DNA from: Stenotrophomonas maltophilia
Lineage (GTDB): Bacteria; Pseudomonadota; Gammaproteobacteria; Xanthomonadales; Xanthomonadaceae
DNA length: 64,000 bases
Assembly: GCF_006970445.1 (NCBI RefSeq)
Contig: NZ_CP033877.1
Location: 1,496,750-1,560,749, forward strand
Direction: 5' to 3'
Positions 24,617-33,270 of this stretch are shown one piece after another. The position numbers and the translations under genes are program-made. Position 1 is the stretch's first letter. Every line of letters starts with the position of its first letter. The notes beneath the pieces are model-generated. The model worked only from the letters and a program-made list of their open reading frames with translations, was not told where the DNA came from and did no database searches.

Positions 24617-25058
24617 GCGTGCGGCCCAGCCAACCACCGCCCTGGTGCTCGCGGGTGAACTGGTTCAGGTGCGCCTTGACCTGTTCGGCGTAGGCCTGGT
24701 CGTCGCCGCGGATGTGGTTGAACAGCCAGCGCGAGAGCATGGTGCGCAGTTCGTCGCTGATGTCCTCGCCGGCCTGGAAGCGCAGCCGGTACTCGGCCAC
24801 GCGCTTGATGAAGATTTCATGCACGCGCTTGTGCGCGGCACAGAACGGGTAGCCCGCTTCCTCCATCAGCTCTTCCTCGAATGCGAAGTGCGACATGGTG
24901 TAGTCGACCACCTCGTCGATCACTTCACCCACCGCTGCACGCTGCAGGCTGGTCTGCGCCACGTGCAGGTGGTTGAGCATCTCGATGATGCGGCGGTGTT
25001 GTTGGTCGATCACATCGATGCCGATGTTCAGATCGTCCTGCCAGACCAGTAGTGCCAT
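24597..25058 (-). CDS. Bacteriohemerythrin (single-domain O2-binding di-iron protein)
   Basis: A 153-residue cytosolic four-helix protein with all seven di-iron ligands of the family in order: H21 (DQQHRR), H57 and E61 (HFAFEE), H76 and H80 (HKRVH), H115 and D120 (HIRGDD). It likely binds oxygen, or senses or detoxifies oxygen, NO or iron. A C-terminal tail of about 20 residues ([14 protein letters not shown]) adds a basic amphipathic end. The start at 25058 follows GGGAG. It is next to a diguanylate-cyclase response regulator on the same strand, though no shared transcript is evident. Confidence 0.92.
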   Translation of the reverse strand: MALLVWQDDLNIGIDVIDQQHRRIIEMLNHLHVAQTSLQRAAVGEVIDEVVDYTMSHFAFEEELMEEAGYPFCAAHKRVHEIFIKRVAEYRLRFQAGEDISDELRTMLSRWLFNHIRGDDQAYAEQVKAHLNQFTREHQGGGWLGRTLKRFFG

Positions 25059-25143
25059 CCCCGGCTCCCCTTCATGCGTATGTCGGGGCCGACTGTAGAT
25101 CCGCCGCGCATGGGCGGCGTTGATCTGGATCAAAGCGCGCCGC

Positions 25144-26487
25144 TCAGGGCAGGGCGGGCTCGCGTGGGCGCAGCGGGCTGGCCACCGTGGTGCAGCTGAC
25201 CCGGTTGCGGCCGCCGGCCTTGGCCAGGTACAGCTGGCGGTCGGCCTCGGAGATCAGCCGGTGCAGTGCGTCGCGTTGCGGACGCAGGCAGCACAGGCCG
25301 ATGCTGACCGTCATGCGCAGGGTGGCAGTGCCGATGTCCACTTCCAGCGCGGCGATGCGCTGGCGCAGTTCCTCGAAGTACAGCACCGCCTCGTCCTGTT
25401 CCATGTCCGGCACCAGCAGGCAGAATTCCTCGCCGCCGAACCGCGCGATCAGGTCGTGGCTGCGTGCATGCGCGGCCACCGCGCCGGCCACCGCGCGCAG
25501 CGCATCATCGCCGGCTTCGTGGCCGTGGGTGTCGTTGATGTGCTTGAAGTGGTCGATGTCGATCATCGCCACCGCCACGCACTGGCCGTGCAGCTGGAGC
25601 TGCGGCAGTTGGCGCTGGCTCTGCTCCAGGAAGAAGCGCCGGTTGGGCAGGCCGGTAAGGAAGTCGCGGGTGGCCAGATCCTGCAGGGTGCCGATCAGTT
25701 CCAGCTGATCCACGTTCTGCGAGACACGGCAGAAGAATTCCTCGCGCGAGAATGGCTTGCGCAGGAAATCGTTGGCGCCGTTCTTCAGGAAGCGCGGGAT
25801 CAGTGAGGCGTCGGTATTGCCGGAGATGCCGATCACCGCCACCTTGTCGCGCGAGCGCAGGGTGCGCAGGCGGCGGGTGAACTCCACGCCCTGCATGCCC
25901 GGCATTTCCTGGTCGACCACGGCCAGGCGGATCGCAGGGTGCGCTTCGATCGCAGCCAGTCCTTCGTTGCCGTCGGCCGCTTCGTGGACCTCATGGCCAT
26001 ACATGCGCAGCAGGGCCGCGGCATAGCCGCGTGCGGAAGGCGAATCGTCCACCACCAGTGCGGCGATGCGACGGTTGCGTTCCAGGCGCTGCACCAACCA
26101 CACCAGGTAGTCGATGCTGCCCGGCGTGTTCTTCAGCACGTAGTCGATGATCTGCTGCTGCAGCACGCGCTTGCGCAGGTCCTCATCGTAAACGCCGCTG
26201 ACCACCACCGTCGGCAGGTCGCGCTTGAGGAAGAATTCGACCACCGCATCGCGGTCGCCGTCGGCCAGGACCAGTCCGGTCAGCACCAGGAACCAGCCCC
26301 CACCTTCGCTGAGCAGGCGGTCGGCCTCGGCCAGGGTGGACGCGATCACCACCGGCAGTTCCAGGCGCTGCTCGATGGCTTCGCGCAGCATGCCGGTGAA
26401 CGCACGGGAGTTTTCGACCAGCAGGATCCGCTGTGGCAGCGGATCGGCCAGGTCGCCATCGACGGCGGCCTGCGGCAGGACGGGCAT
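25144..26487 (-). CDS. Two-receiver diguanylate cyclase (REC-REC-GGDEF)
   Basis: A 447-residue response regulator that should make cyclic di-GMP. REC1 (about 20-135) is degenerate: the phospho-accepting aspartate is replaced by T70 ([12 protein letters not shown]). REC2 (about 142-258) is complete, with D147/D148, acceptor D192 (VVDQEMPG) and K244 (LRKPF). The GGDEF domain (about 275-430) has [10 protein letters not shown], an active signature GGEEF at 351-355 and an RxxD product-inhibition site RSHD at 342-345, five residues before it. The start at 26487 precedes the first receiver strand closely. It lies 95 bases downstream of a MASE1 membrane protein on the same strand, its probable partner. 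A decayed copy of its REC1-REC2 junction is at 28250-28495. Confidence 0.92.
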   Translation of the reverse strand: MPVLPQAAVDGDLADPLPQRILLVENSRAFTGMLREAIEQRLELPVVIASTLAEADRLLSEGGGWFLVLTGLVLADGDRDAVVEFFLKRDLPTVVVSGVYDEDLRKRVLQQQIIDYVLKNTPGSIDYLVWLVQRLERNRRIAALVVDDSPSARGYAAALLRMYGHEVHEAADGNEGLAAIEAHPAIRLAVVDQEMPGMQGVEFTRRLRTLRSRDKVAVIGISGNTDASLIPRFLKNGANDFLRKPFSREEFFCRVSQNVDQLELIGTLQDLATRDFLTGLPNRRFFLEQSQRQLPQLQLHGQCVAVAMIDIDHFKHINDTHGHEAGDDALRAVAGAVAAHARSHDLIARFGGEEFCLLVPDMEQDEAVLYFEELRQRIAALEVDIGTATLRMTVSIGLCCLRPQRDALHRLISEADRQLYLAKAGGRNRVSCTTVASPLRPREPALP

Positions 26488-26582
26488 GATGCGGTGGCTC
26501 ACGAGGGAGGGGCTCGGCACGGATAGCGGCGGTTTCGGGCGCAACTTTAGCGGAGCGGCGTGCCCTGCGCGTCGTTCGCCGA

Positions 26583-28145
26583 TCAGGCAGGCGATGCGAA
26601 TGCCGCCGCTGTACCCGCAATCGATTCGTGCAGGACAAGCCGGAGCCGGTTGCCACGGCAATGCACCGTGCCGCCGTAGGCCATTAAACGGCCGGCCAGA
26701 CGCTCGGTGGCCTGCTGAACGGTCCGGTTCGACAGCGTGCAACCGCGGTCAAGCAGGCCCACGACCACCACGATGCCGCGGCGGTCGCCAGCCTGGCCGC
26801 TCCGGGCGCGCACGCTGACCTGCCCCGACTCCAGCTCCAGCAGCAGCGACACCGCCTCGATCAGCGAGCGGTAGATGGCGAGCTGCAGGTCCACAGTCAG
26901 CAGGCAGGGGTTGCCCTCCAGCCGGGGCGGAATCACGCGATGGGAGTTGTCCCAGTTCTCGCACGCGCCGCCAACCCGCAGCGCGATATACAGCCCAACC
27001 TGCTCCAGCCCCGTGGGGTAGACCAGACTGGCCTGTTCACGGAACAGCCGCGAGTGCACGGATGAGGCATGCTGCAGGCTGTTGGCCACCGCATGATGCC
27101 CCTGCGCCTTCAGCCAGCTGACCATCTCGCCGAGCGAGCTGTCCATGCCTTCGCCGAGTTGCTTGAGATGGGAAGCGCGCTCGCGAAGCTCACGCTCACG
27201 GGTCTGGTCCGAACTACGTGCCAAGCGCAACGTGGTTTCCTCTGCCAGTCCACGGGCCCGTGCACGCTCATGGTGATAGCTGATGCTGGACCCCAGGGCG
27301 AGCAGTGCGACACTCATCACGGCCATGTTCTGCTGGGTGGCGAAGGTGCCCAGGTCGAACGAGGACGGTAGGCCGGTGCTGGGTGTGGCGAAATGGAGTG
27401 GAAGGTTCAACAGCGGAATCGCGATGGCGGCGCCACGCCACCCATGCATGAAGGTCAGGGCGATCGCTGGGAGGGAGGACAGCAGAACCAGATGGGTGCG
27501 TGTGGTGTGGCCGCTGATGGCCGTAAGTTGCATGCACAGGCCCAGGGCCAGCATCACCAGGATGGCCGTGACCGTAGGCGCAGCAAAGCGGCGCATCCAA
27601 TTGGGGGCCGCGTGTCGTCGCGACCAGAGGAATGCCAACGGCACGAGGGTGATGATGGCGGCGAAGTGGCCAAAGATCGTGCGATCAACTGCGCTAAGCA
27701 GGTTGCTCGGCGGCGGGTTCGACCACAGAGCAAATGAAATGCCCATATTGAGTGCCGGGACGAACAGCGCCATGCAGAAGGTCAGCGACAGCAGCCAGAG
27801 GCCGGTGGCGGACTCCGATGGCATTCTCATGCGATGCAGGTAGACCACCAGCATCGCCACCGGCATCAGCAGCGTCGAGGCCAGGATGACCCAGGCCAGG
27901 CCGTAGCTGTCGATCATGGGGATGCGCAGGGTTGCGAAGTACGCGTACTCGCCAAGCAGCAGGTAGGGCCACAGGCGGGTCGGGGCGATCAGCAGTGCCG
28001 CTGCCCGGATGCCCGCAGGCAGGAAGAACTGATCCAGCGAGAACTGACGCGAGGCAAGGCAGCCCAGGGCGTAGACGGCCGCGAGTGCGATTCCGACGGG
28101 TCGGATCCGGAAGCTCAGTTCAATTGCTTCTTTGAATCGGTCCAA
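26583..28145 (-). CDS. MASE1 membrane protein with a degenerate histidine-kinase-like C-terminus (copy A)
   Basis: A 520-residue protein. The first ~290 residues are a MASE1-type sensor region with about eight membrane helices and the signature SLDQFFLPAGIRAAALL (36-52) plus WPYLLLGEYAYFA. The remainder looks like a NarL-family kinase core that has lost its chemistry. Where the family has L-H-D-G-L it reads L-G-E-G-M (330-334), so the phospho-accepting histidine is a glycine. In the N-box-like YRSLIEAVSLLL the ATP-binding asparagine is L434. The start is a TTG at 28145 with AGAGG upstream, aligned with the paralogue at 29253-30845. It probably signals to the adjacent diguanylate cyclase by contact rather than phosphotransfer. 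Domain names rest on pattern recognition only. Confidence 0.78.
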   Translation of the reverse strand: MDRFKEAIELSFRIRPVGIALAAVYALGCLASRQFSLDQFFLPAGIRAAALLIAPTRLWPYLLLGEYAYFATLRIPMIDSYGLAWVILASTLLMPVAMLVVYLHRMRMPSESATGLWLLSLTFCMALFVPALNMGISFALWSNPPPSNLLSAVDRTIFGHFAAIITLVPLAFLWSRRHAAPNWMRRFAAPTVTAILVMLALGLCMQLTAISGHTTRTHLVLLSSLPAIALTFMHGWRGAAIAIPLLNLPLHFATPSTGLPSSFDLGTFATQQNMAVMSVALLALGSSISYHHERARARGLAEETTLRLARSSDQTRERELRERASHLKQLGEGMDSSLGEMVSWLKAQGHHAVANSLQHASSVHSRLFREQASLVYPTGLEQVGLYIALRVGGACENWDNSHRVIPPRLEGNPCLLTVDLQLAIYRSLIEAVSLLLELESGQVSVRARSGQAGDRRGIVVVVGLLDRGCTLSNRTVQQATERLAGRLMAYGGTVHCRGNRLRLVLHESIAGTAAAFASPA

Positions 28146-28249
28146 GCCCGCGCCTCTTGTCTCCCGGCCAATGATGACTGGCCGCTTCCGCAGACATTAT
28201 CGACAGTTGGAGATGGGCGCAATCGAGGTGTCAGGCCTCTCTTTGCGCT

Positions 28250-28495
28250 GCAATCGGCGGCCTCCCATGCTTCGTGGCCCTGCACGCCCGGCAGTGCGGC
28301 GGCATAGCCACCCGCGGACGGTGAATCATCCACAATCAGCGCGCCCGCAGGGCGATCGCGTTTCAGTCGTTGCACCAGCCACATTCGGCGGTTGATGCTG
28401 TCCGCTGTGTTCTCCATCACACAATCGACGATATCCTGCTGTTGCACGCGCTTGTGCGGGTCCTTGTCGCAAATGCCGCTGACCCGCGCCGTCGG
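28250..28495 (-). pseudogene. Remnant of a second response regulator (REC1-REC2 junction)
   Basis: The minus-strand frame encodes about 82 residues clearly homologous to residues 92-172 of the intact response regulator at 25144-26487. Shared features include the SGI/VxD...KRVQQQ segment, the [16 protein letters not shown] stretch, WLVQRL, and VDDSPSAxGYAAAL. It lacks a start, the acceptor aspartate region, and the whole GGDEF domain. It runs directly into the upstream edge of MASE1 copy A. It marks a partly deleted duplicate of the [MASE1 - response regulator] pair. Confidence 0.82.
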
Positions 28496-28667
28496 CGGAT
28501 TTCACTGCGGGTATTGGCGATTTCGGACGCAGCTTCGGCGTGGCATGGGTTTGCATCGATCCAGTGGATTATGTCCGATAGGCACTGCGGAGTCTGCCCG
28601 GTATATGCTGATGTGATTGGCGGTAGCATCCTTCTTGATCCGTATTGCATCCAACCTGGAGGTTAGT

Positions 28668-29093
28668 GTGAGAAGTTTCCGAATTCATGCATTTGCTGGT
28701 GCATTGATGTTGGTGCCGGTATCCGTTTTTGCTTTTGCCCCGAGTGACGACCATGGAATCAAGATGGCCGGGCAAGGACTCGGCCAGTCGATTCCGCAGG
28801 CGCAAGACCTGAGCGTGGATCCCGGCTGGTTGGTCTATGGGTTCGAGCGCGATGGCATGGATTATTTCCAGGTAAATGATCTCGCGGGCCGCGTGCACAT
28901 CGTGATCGGCAATGCTGCCGGCACGTTCTGGGTGCTGCCGGCAGGTGACCCATCTGCGAAGGTGTCGTTGCCGGAGCAGCGCCTGCCTGTTCCCGCCAAA
29001 GCCATCAGAACGGTTGTCTATCGGACCCCCGCATTCACTCTGGTCAGATATGCAAGCGGAGCGGATGTGTTGTGGGCGGTAGAGGCACCCTGA
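28668..29093 (+). CDS. Secreted protein of unknown function in a less GC-rich stretch
   Basis: I do not recognise a family. The 141-residue product starts at a GTG at 28668 with GGAGG five bases upstream. It has a Sec signal (RSFRIHAFAGALMLVPVSVFA, cleavage near residue 23), then a mature part of about 118 residues without cysteines or membrane helices and with several beta-like stretches (HIVIGNAAGTFWVLP, IRTVVYRT). It lies on the opposite strand from all signalling genes around it, in a locally lower-GC segment between the response-regulator remnant and MASE1 copy B, where it may have arrived when the duplicate was broken. A strong hairpin follows at 29139-29168. Confidence 0.7.
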   Translation: MRSFRIHAFAGALMLVPVSVFAFAPSDDHGIKMAGQGLGQSIPQAQDLSVDPGWLVYGFERDGMDYFQVNDLAGRVHIVIGNAAGTFWVLPAGDPSAKVSLPEQRLPVPAKAIRTVVYRTPAFTLVRYASGADVLWAVEAP

Positions 29094-29138
29094 TACTGCC
29101 TGTTGCCGGGATATCGGCGAGCTTCAGTATCAGACTGC

Positions 29139-29168
29139 ATGGGCACCCGGTGTTCGCCGGGTGCCCAT
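29139..29168 (+). terminator. Strong hairpin after the unknown secreted-protein gene
   Basis: A 12-base perfect stem (29139-29150 with 29157-29168) with a six-base loop, 45 bases after the stop codon. No T run follows, so intrinsic termination is likely but not certain. Confidence 0.55.
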
Positions 29169-29252
29169 GACGCCCTGGGCCAGGGGGATGAGCGGGACGC
29201 TTATGCGATTCCGCTGCGTTGGTCCGATCCGGTCGCTTGACTGTGAAATGCA

Positions 29253-30845
29253 CTACTGCAGCGCAGAGGGTGCGGGGCAGCTGTACCGCGATGGAGTGCT
29301 GGGCACTGTTTCAAGTTTGGTTTCGCGGTCGAGGAACAGAATCCTGACCCGGTTGCCATAGCAGTCAACAGTCCCGTCATAGGCGAGGGTTCGCCCGGTC
29401 AGTCGCTCGAACGCGGCCATGGTTGTCTGCTGGGAAAGGCGCCGACGCGACTCCAGCAGCGACACGACCATGAGGATTCCGCGCCTGGAGCCCATTCCGC
29501 CGCACCTTGCACGAATGCGAATCTGGCCACCTTCATGCTTGAGAAGAATGGAGACCGCATCAATGAGTGTCCGGTAAGCGGCCAACTGCAGTTCCACGCT
29601 CAGGTTGCAGGGGTCGCCTTTCAGATCCGGGCGGAGAACGCGCTCCGTCAGCTTCCATGACTCACGGATGCCACCCGCCTGCAAGGCCACGTAAAGCCCA
29701 AGATGCTCCAGGCCCGAGGGATAGACCATGCTTGTCTGTTCGCGGAAGAGCCGCGAATGTACATTCGAGGTATGCAGTAGGCTGCTGGCCACTGCGTGAT
29801 GTCCCTGGGCCTTGAGCCAGTCGGCCAGCTCAACCAGCGACGTATCAATGCCGTCGCCGAGCTTGCGAAGGTGCAGGGCACGCTCGCGCAGCTCCATCTC
29901 GCTGGCCAATTGCGAGCTCCTCGCAAGATGGATGGCGTCCCTTTCCCCCATCTCGCGCAGCCTGTAACGGTGGTAGAAGTGGGTGATGCGTGATCCGAGC
30001 AGCAGCAATACGATGCCGCTGATCGCCATGATCTGCTGGGTGATGAAGGCCGCGGGATCGAATGCGGTTGGATGGGTGTTGGGCGTGGTCAGGCCGATGA
30101 CCATGTTGAGCACCGGTACTGCAAGGGCAGCACCCTTCCAGCCATACAGGCAGGTAAGTGCGGCCGCGGGGAGTGCCAACAGCAGCAGGAACGTTGCCTT
30201 CAATGCAATCCAGTCTGCGGGCAGTTGAGTCGCTGCTATCCCGATCAGCAGCATCGATGAAAGTGCTGCCAGCATCGGGGTCTTTCGTCGAGCGTTCCAC
30301 TCCTGCCCCACGTCCTGTCGCGCCCACAGCATGGCGATGGGGGCCACCGTCAGAATGCCGATGAAATCACCCACGCTGAAGCGCGCGGCATTGGTCAGGA
30401 AGGGCGTGGAAGGAGGTGTTGGCCAGAGCAGATGGGAAAAGCTGAGGTTGAGCAGAGTAACAACGACGCTGGAAGCGGCGGCAATCAACAAGAGGCCGAT
30501 CGTCTGCGACTCCGCCATCAGTCGTCGTTGCAGCTTCACAATCAGCATCACTGCTGGCATGAGGAATGCGGAGGCAACAATGACCCATGTCAGGCCGTAC
30601 TTCTCGATCATCGGCACGCGGGACTGTGCAAAGTACGCATATTCGCCCAACAGCAGGTAGGGCCACAGGCGCGGCGGGCACAACAGCACGGCTGCCACCC
30701 GGATGCCGGCTGGCAAATAGAACTGATCCAGCGACAGTTGTCGGGTTGCCCAATAGGCCACTGCATAAAGCAAGGCCAGCATCAGGCCAGCCGGACGAAT
30801 GCGCACCTTCAGCAACAATCCTTCTTTCCACCAGTCCAATCGCAC
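29253..30845 (-). CDS. MASE1 membrane protein with a degenerate histidine-kinase-like C-terminus (copy B)
   Basis: A 530-residue paralogue of the protein at 26583-28145, similar along its full length (for example SLDQFYLPAGIRVAAVLL, WPYLLLGEYAYFA and LKAQGHHAVASSLLHTSNVH). As in copy A, the kinase-like half reads L-G-D-G-I where a phospho-accepting histidine is expected, and its N-box-like YRTLIDAVSILLKH has no asparagine. The His/Arg-rich GHHAVA...VHSRLFREQ block and the cysteine-containing GDPCNL/GNPCLL segment are kept in both copies, so selection appears to act on them. I start at a GTG at 30845 with GGAG eight bases upstream; an ATG at 30881 is possible. Its own response regulator survives only as the remnant at 28250-28495. 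Confidence 0.76.
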   Translation of the reverse strand: MRLDWWKEGLLLKVRIRPAGLMLALLYAVAYWATRQLSLDQFYLPAGIRVAAVLLCPPRLWPYLLLGEYAYFAQSRVPMIEKYGLTWVIVASAFLMPAVMLIVKLQRRLMAESQTIGLLLIAAASSVVVTLLNLSFSHLLWPTPPSTPFLTNAARFSVGDFIGILTVAPIAMLWARQDVGQEWNARRKTPMLAALSSMLLIGIAATQLPADWIALKATFLLLLALPAAALTCLYGWKGAALAVPVLNMVIGLTTPNTHPTAFDPAAFITQQIMAISGIVLLLLGSRITHFYHRYRLREMGERDAIHLARSSQLASEMELRERALHLRKLGDGIDTSLVELADWLKAQGHHAVASSLLHTSNVHSRLFREQTSMVYPSGLEHLGLYVALQAGGIRESWKLTERVLRPDLKGDPCNLSVELQLAAYRTLIDAVSILLKHEGGQIRIRARCGGMGSRRGILMVVSLLESRRRLSQQTTMAAFERLTGRTLAYDGTVDCYGNRVRILFLDRETKLETVPSTPSRYSCPAPSALQ

Positions 30846-31070
30846 GTCCCCCTCTCCTACGCGTCCCCTGTCAGCATCCATTCGCCGCGGGGCCCGGTTT
30901 CTCAGGACGGTATCGGTCTGCGAACGATTATGCAATTGCACAGCTGCGCATTTAGGGAATTGACCAACCATCCATCACAGATATTGTGTGAAAATCTGTG
31001 ACGTGTGCAGCATGATCGGCGCTGCGGTGCGCTTGTCAGAACGTTCAATACAGGTGGAGATGCAGAATCT

Positions 31071-32348
31071 TCACCATAACGCATCCCGCAGCTTGTACCA
31101 GGACATCGCCGCCACCAGCAGCGGCGTGCGCAGCAGCCGGCCGCCGGGGAAGGGCGCATGCCGCAGGCGCTGGAACACGTCCAGGCGTTCGCTCTGGCCG
31201 GCAATGGCGGCGGCGATCACCTCGCCGGCCAGCCCGGCGGCGGCCACCCCATGGCCGGAGAAGCCCTGCGCGAAGTACACGTTGCCGTCCAGCCGGCCCC
31301 AATGCGGGGCCCGGTTGCGGGTAATGTCGACGTAGCCGCCCCAGACCTGGTCCAGTGCCACGTCGGCCAGCTGCGGGAACACCTGGTGCATGCGCCGCTG
31401 CATCACCCCACGCAGGCCGGGTGGGGGCAACGCCGAGTAGCTGGCGCGCCCGCCAAACAGCAGCCGATGGTCATGGCTGAGGCGGAAATAGTCCAATGCC
31501 CAGGCGGTGTCGGCCACGGCCATGTCGTTGCCGATCAGGGCGCGGGCGCGCTCGGCCCCCAGCGGCGCGCTGGCGCCGATATAGGTGCCGACCGGCATGA
31601 TCCGGCGTTCCAGCTCGGGCAGCAGGCCCTGCAGCCAGGCATTTCCGGCCACCACCAGATGCGCGGCGCGTACGCTGCCCTGCGCGGTGTGCAAGGTGGG
31701 CTGCGGTCCGCGCTGCACGCGGGTTACCGCCGAATCCTCGTGGATCACCACGCCGGCCGCGCGCGCCGCATCGGCCAGGCCGCGCGCATAGGCCAGCGGG
31801 TGCAGGTGCGCGCTGAGCGGATCGAACATCGCGGCGCGATAGCGCGGGCTGTCCAGCTGCGCGCGCAGGACGTCACGCTCCCACCATTGCATGGGGTAGT
31901 CGTAATGGCGTTGCAGGTGCTCGCAGTTGGCCCGCAGCTCGCGCTCATGGCGTTCGCGGATGGCGACGCTGGCGTGGCCTTCCACCCAATGGCAGTCAAT
32001 GCCGTGGCGATTGATGCGTGTGCGCATCGCCTGCACGGCGTCGCGCGACCAGTCGAACAGGTGGCGCGCATCATCACGACCGAGCTGACGCTCCAGCTCA
32101 TCCACCTCGCAGCCGTAGCCGACCAGCGCCTGGCCACCATTGCGGCCGGACGCGCCCCAGCCGATCCGCTGCGCGTCCAGCACTACCACGCGCCGGCCAC
32201 GTGCGGCCAGTTCCAGGGCTGCGGTCAGGCCGGTATAGCCAGCGCCCAGCACCGCGACATCGGCCTGCACATCCCCTTGCAACGAGGGCAGGGCGGGCGG
32301 TTCGGGCAGGCTGGAGGCATACCAGCTGGGCGGGAAGGCGGCGCTCAC
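31071..32348 (-). CDS. puuB: FAD-dependent amine oxidoreductase, gamma-glutamylputrescine oxidase type
   Basis: A 425-residue DAO-family flavoenzyme predicted to oxidise gamma-glutamylputrescine to the aminoaldehyde. The N-terminal dinucleotide fold AVLGAGYTGLTAALELA (about 32-48) and GWGASGRNGGQ (63-73) match PuuB/glycine-oxidase relatives, as does the FAD-closing QGFSGHGVAAAGLAGEVIA near the C-terminus. The start is a GTG at 32348 with GAGG six bases upstream. It is divergent from puuD-puuA with 160 bases between, which must hold the promoters. Tryptophan-rich PSWYASSLPEPP at the N-terminus is also typical of PuuB. Confidence in the substrate comes mainly from the neighbours. Confidence 0.88.
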   Translation of the reverse strand: MSAAFPPSWYASSLPEPPALPSLQGDVQADVAVLGAGYTGLTAALELAARGRRVVVLDAQRIGWGASGRNGGQALVGYGCEVDELERQLGRDDARHLFDWSRDAVQAMRTRINRHGIDCHWVEGHASVAIRERHERELRANCEHLQRHYDYPMQWWERDVLRAQLDSPRYRAAMFDPLSAHLHPLAYARGLADAARAAGVVIHEDSAVTRVQRGPQPTLHTAQGSVRAAHLVVAGNAWLQGLLPELERRIMPVGTYIGASAPLGAERARALIGNDMAVADTAWALDYFRLSHDHRLLFGGRASYSALPPPGLRGVMQRRMHQVFPQLADVALDQVWGGYVDITRNRAPHWGRLDGNVYFAQGFSGHGVAAAGLAGEVIAAAIAGQSERLDVFQRLRHAPFPGGRLLRTPLLVAAMSWYKLRDALW

Positions 32349-32508
32349 TGCAGGCCTCGCGGGTGCAGGGCGGGAGGGCGGAGCGGGGCAGGTCGATCAG
32401 CGTTCACCCCGGTAGTTTCGCCGATGCGTGACGGCCGTGGTGTGACGGCACCGACTTGCCGCCGTCGCCGGGCGACGGGTAACGTGTCGGCACGCCAAGG
32501 AGTTTTCC

Positions 32509-33270
32509 ATGCGCCGCCTGCCCTGGGTGGGCCTGCCCACCGACAGCACCGTGCTCGGCCATCACCGTTTCGCGGTGGCCGGCGAGAAGTACGTGCGCGC
32601 GCTGGCCGAGGCGGCCGAGGTGACTCCGGTAGTGTTGCCAAGCCTGCAGCCACCGCTGCCGGCCGGCGACTGGCTGCAGGGGCTCGATGGCCTGCTGTTG
32701 ACCGGTGCAGTCAGCAATATCGAACCGCAGCACTATGAAGGTGGTCGCAGCTGGCCAGGCAATCCGCACGACCCGGCCCGTGATGCCAACGCGTTCGCGC
32801 TGCTGCAGGAAGCGCTGGCGTTGGACCTGCCGGTGCTGGCGATCTGCCGCGGCTTCCAGGAATTGAATGTGGCACTGGGCGGCAGCCTGCATCCGCAGGT
32901 GCATGCGGTGCCCGGCCTGGCGGATCATCGTGAAGATCCGCGGGCGCCGGTGGACGTGCAGTACGGGCCGGCGCATGCGGTGACGCTGGCCGCCGATGGC
33001 TGGCTGTCGCAGTGGCAGGGGGGCGATCGCGTGCAGGTCAATTCGGTGCACGGGCAGGGCATCGCCCGCCTCGCGCAGGGCCTGCAGGTCGAGGCCCGGG
33101 CCGATGACGGGTTGGTCGAGGCGGCACGCAGCCTGCACCATGGTTTCGTGCTCGGCGTACAGTGGCACCCGGAGTGGCGTGTCATGCAGGCGCCGTTCTA
33201 TCACGCTATTTTCCGTGCGTTCGGCCAAGCTTGCCGGCAGCACCAACAGAACCGACTGGATTCCCGATGA
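32509..33270 (+). CDS. puuD: Gamma-glutamyl-gamma-aminobutyrate hydrolase
   Basis: Class I glutamine-amidotransferase-like hydrolase (peptidase C26) that releases GABA and glutamate from gamma-glutamyl-GABA. In 253 residues the nucleophile is C113 (LAICRGFQELN), with H220 and E222 in GVQWHPEW. GDWLQGLDGLLLTGAVSNIEP is the family's oxyanion region. AAGGAG-like sequence precedes the ATG. Its final four bases overlap the puuA start (ATGA), so the two enzymes that close and open the gamma-glutamyl cycle are translated together. Confidence 0.93.
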   Translation: MRRLPWVGLPTDSTVLGHHRFAVAGEKYVRALAEAAEVTPVVLPSLQPPLPAGDWLQGLDGLLLTGAVSNIEPQHYEGGRSWPGNPHDPARDANAFALLQEALALDLPVLAICRGFQELNVALGGSLHPQVHAVPGLADHREDPRAPVDVQYGPAHAVTLAADGWLSQWQGGDRVQVNSVHGQGIARLAQGLQVEARADDGLVEAARSLHHGFVLGVQWHPEWRVMQAPFYHAIFRAFGQACRQHQQNRLDSR

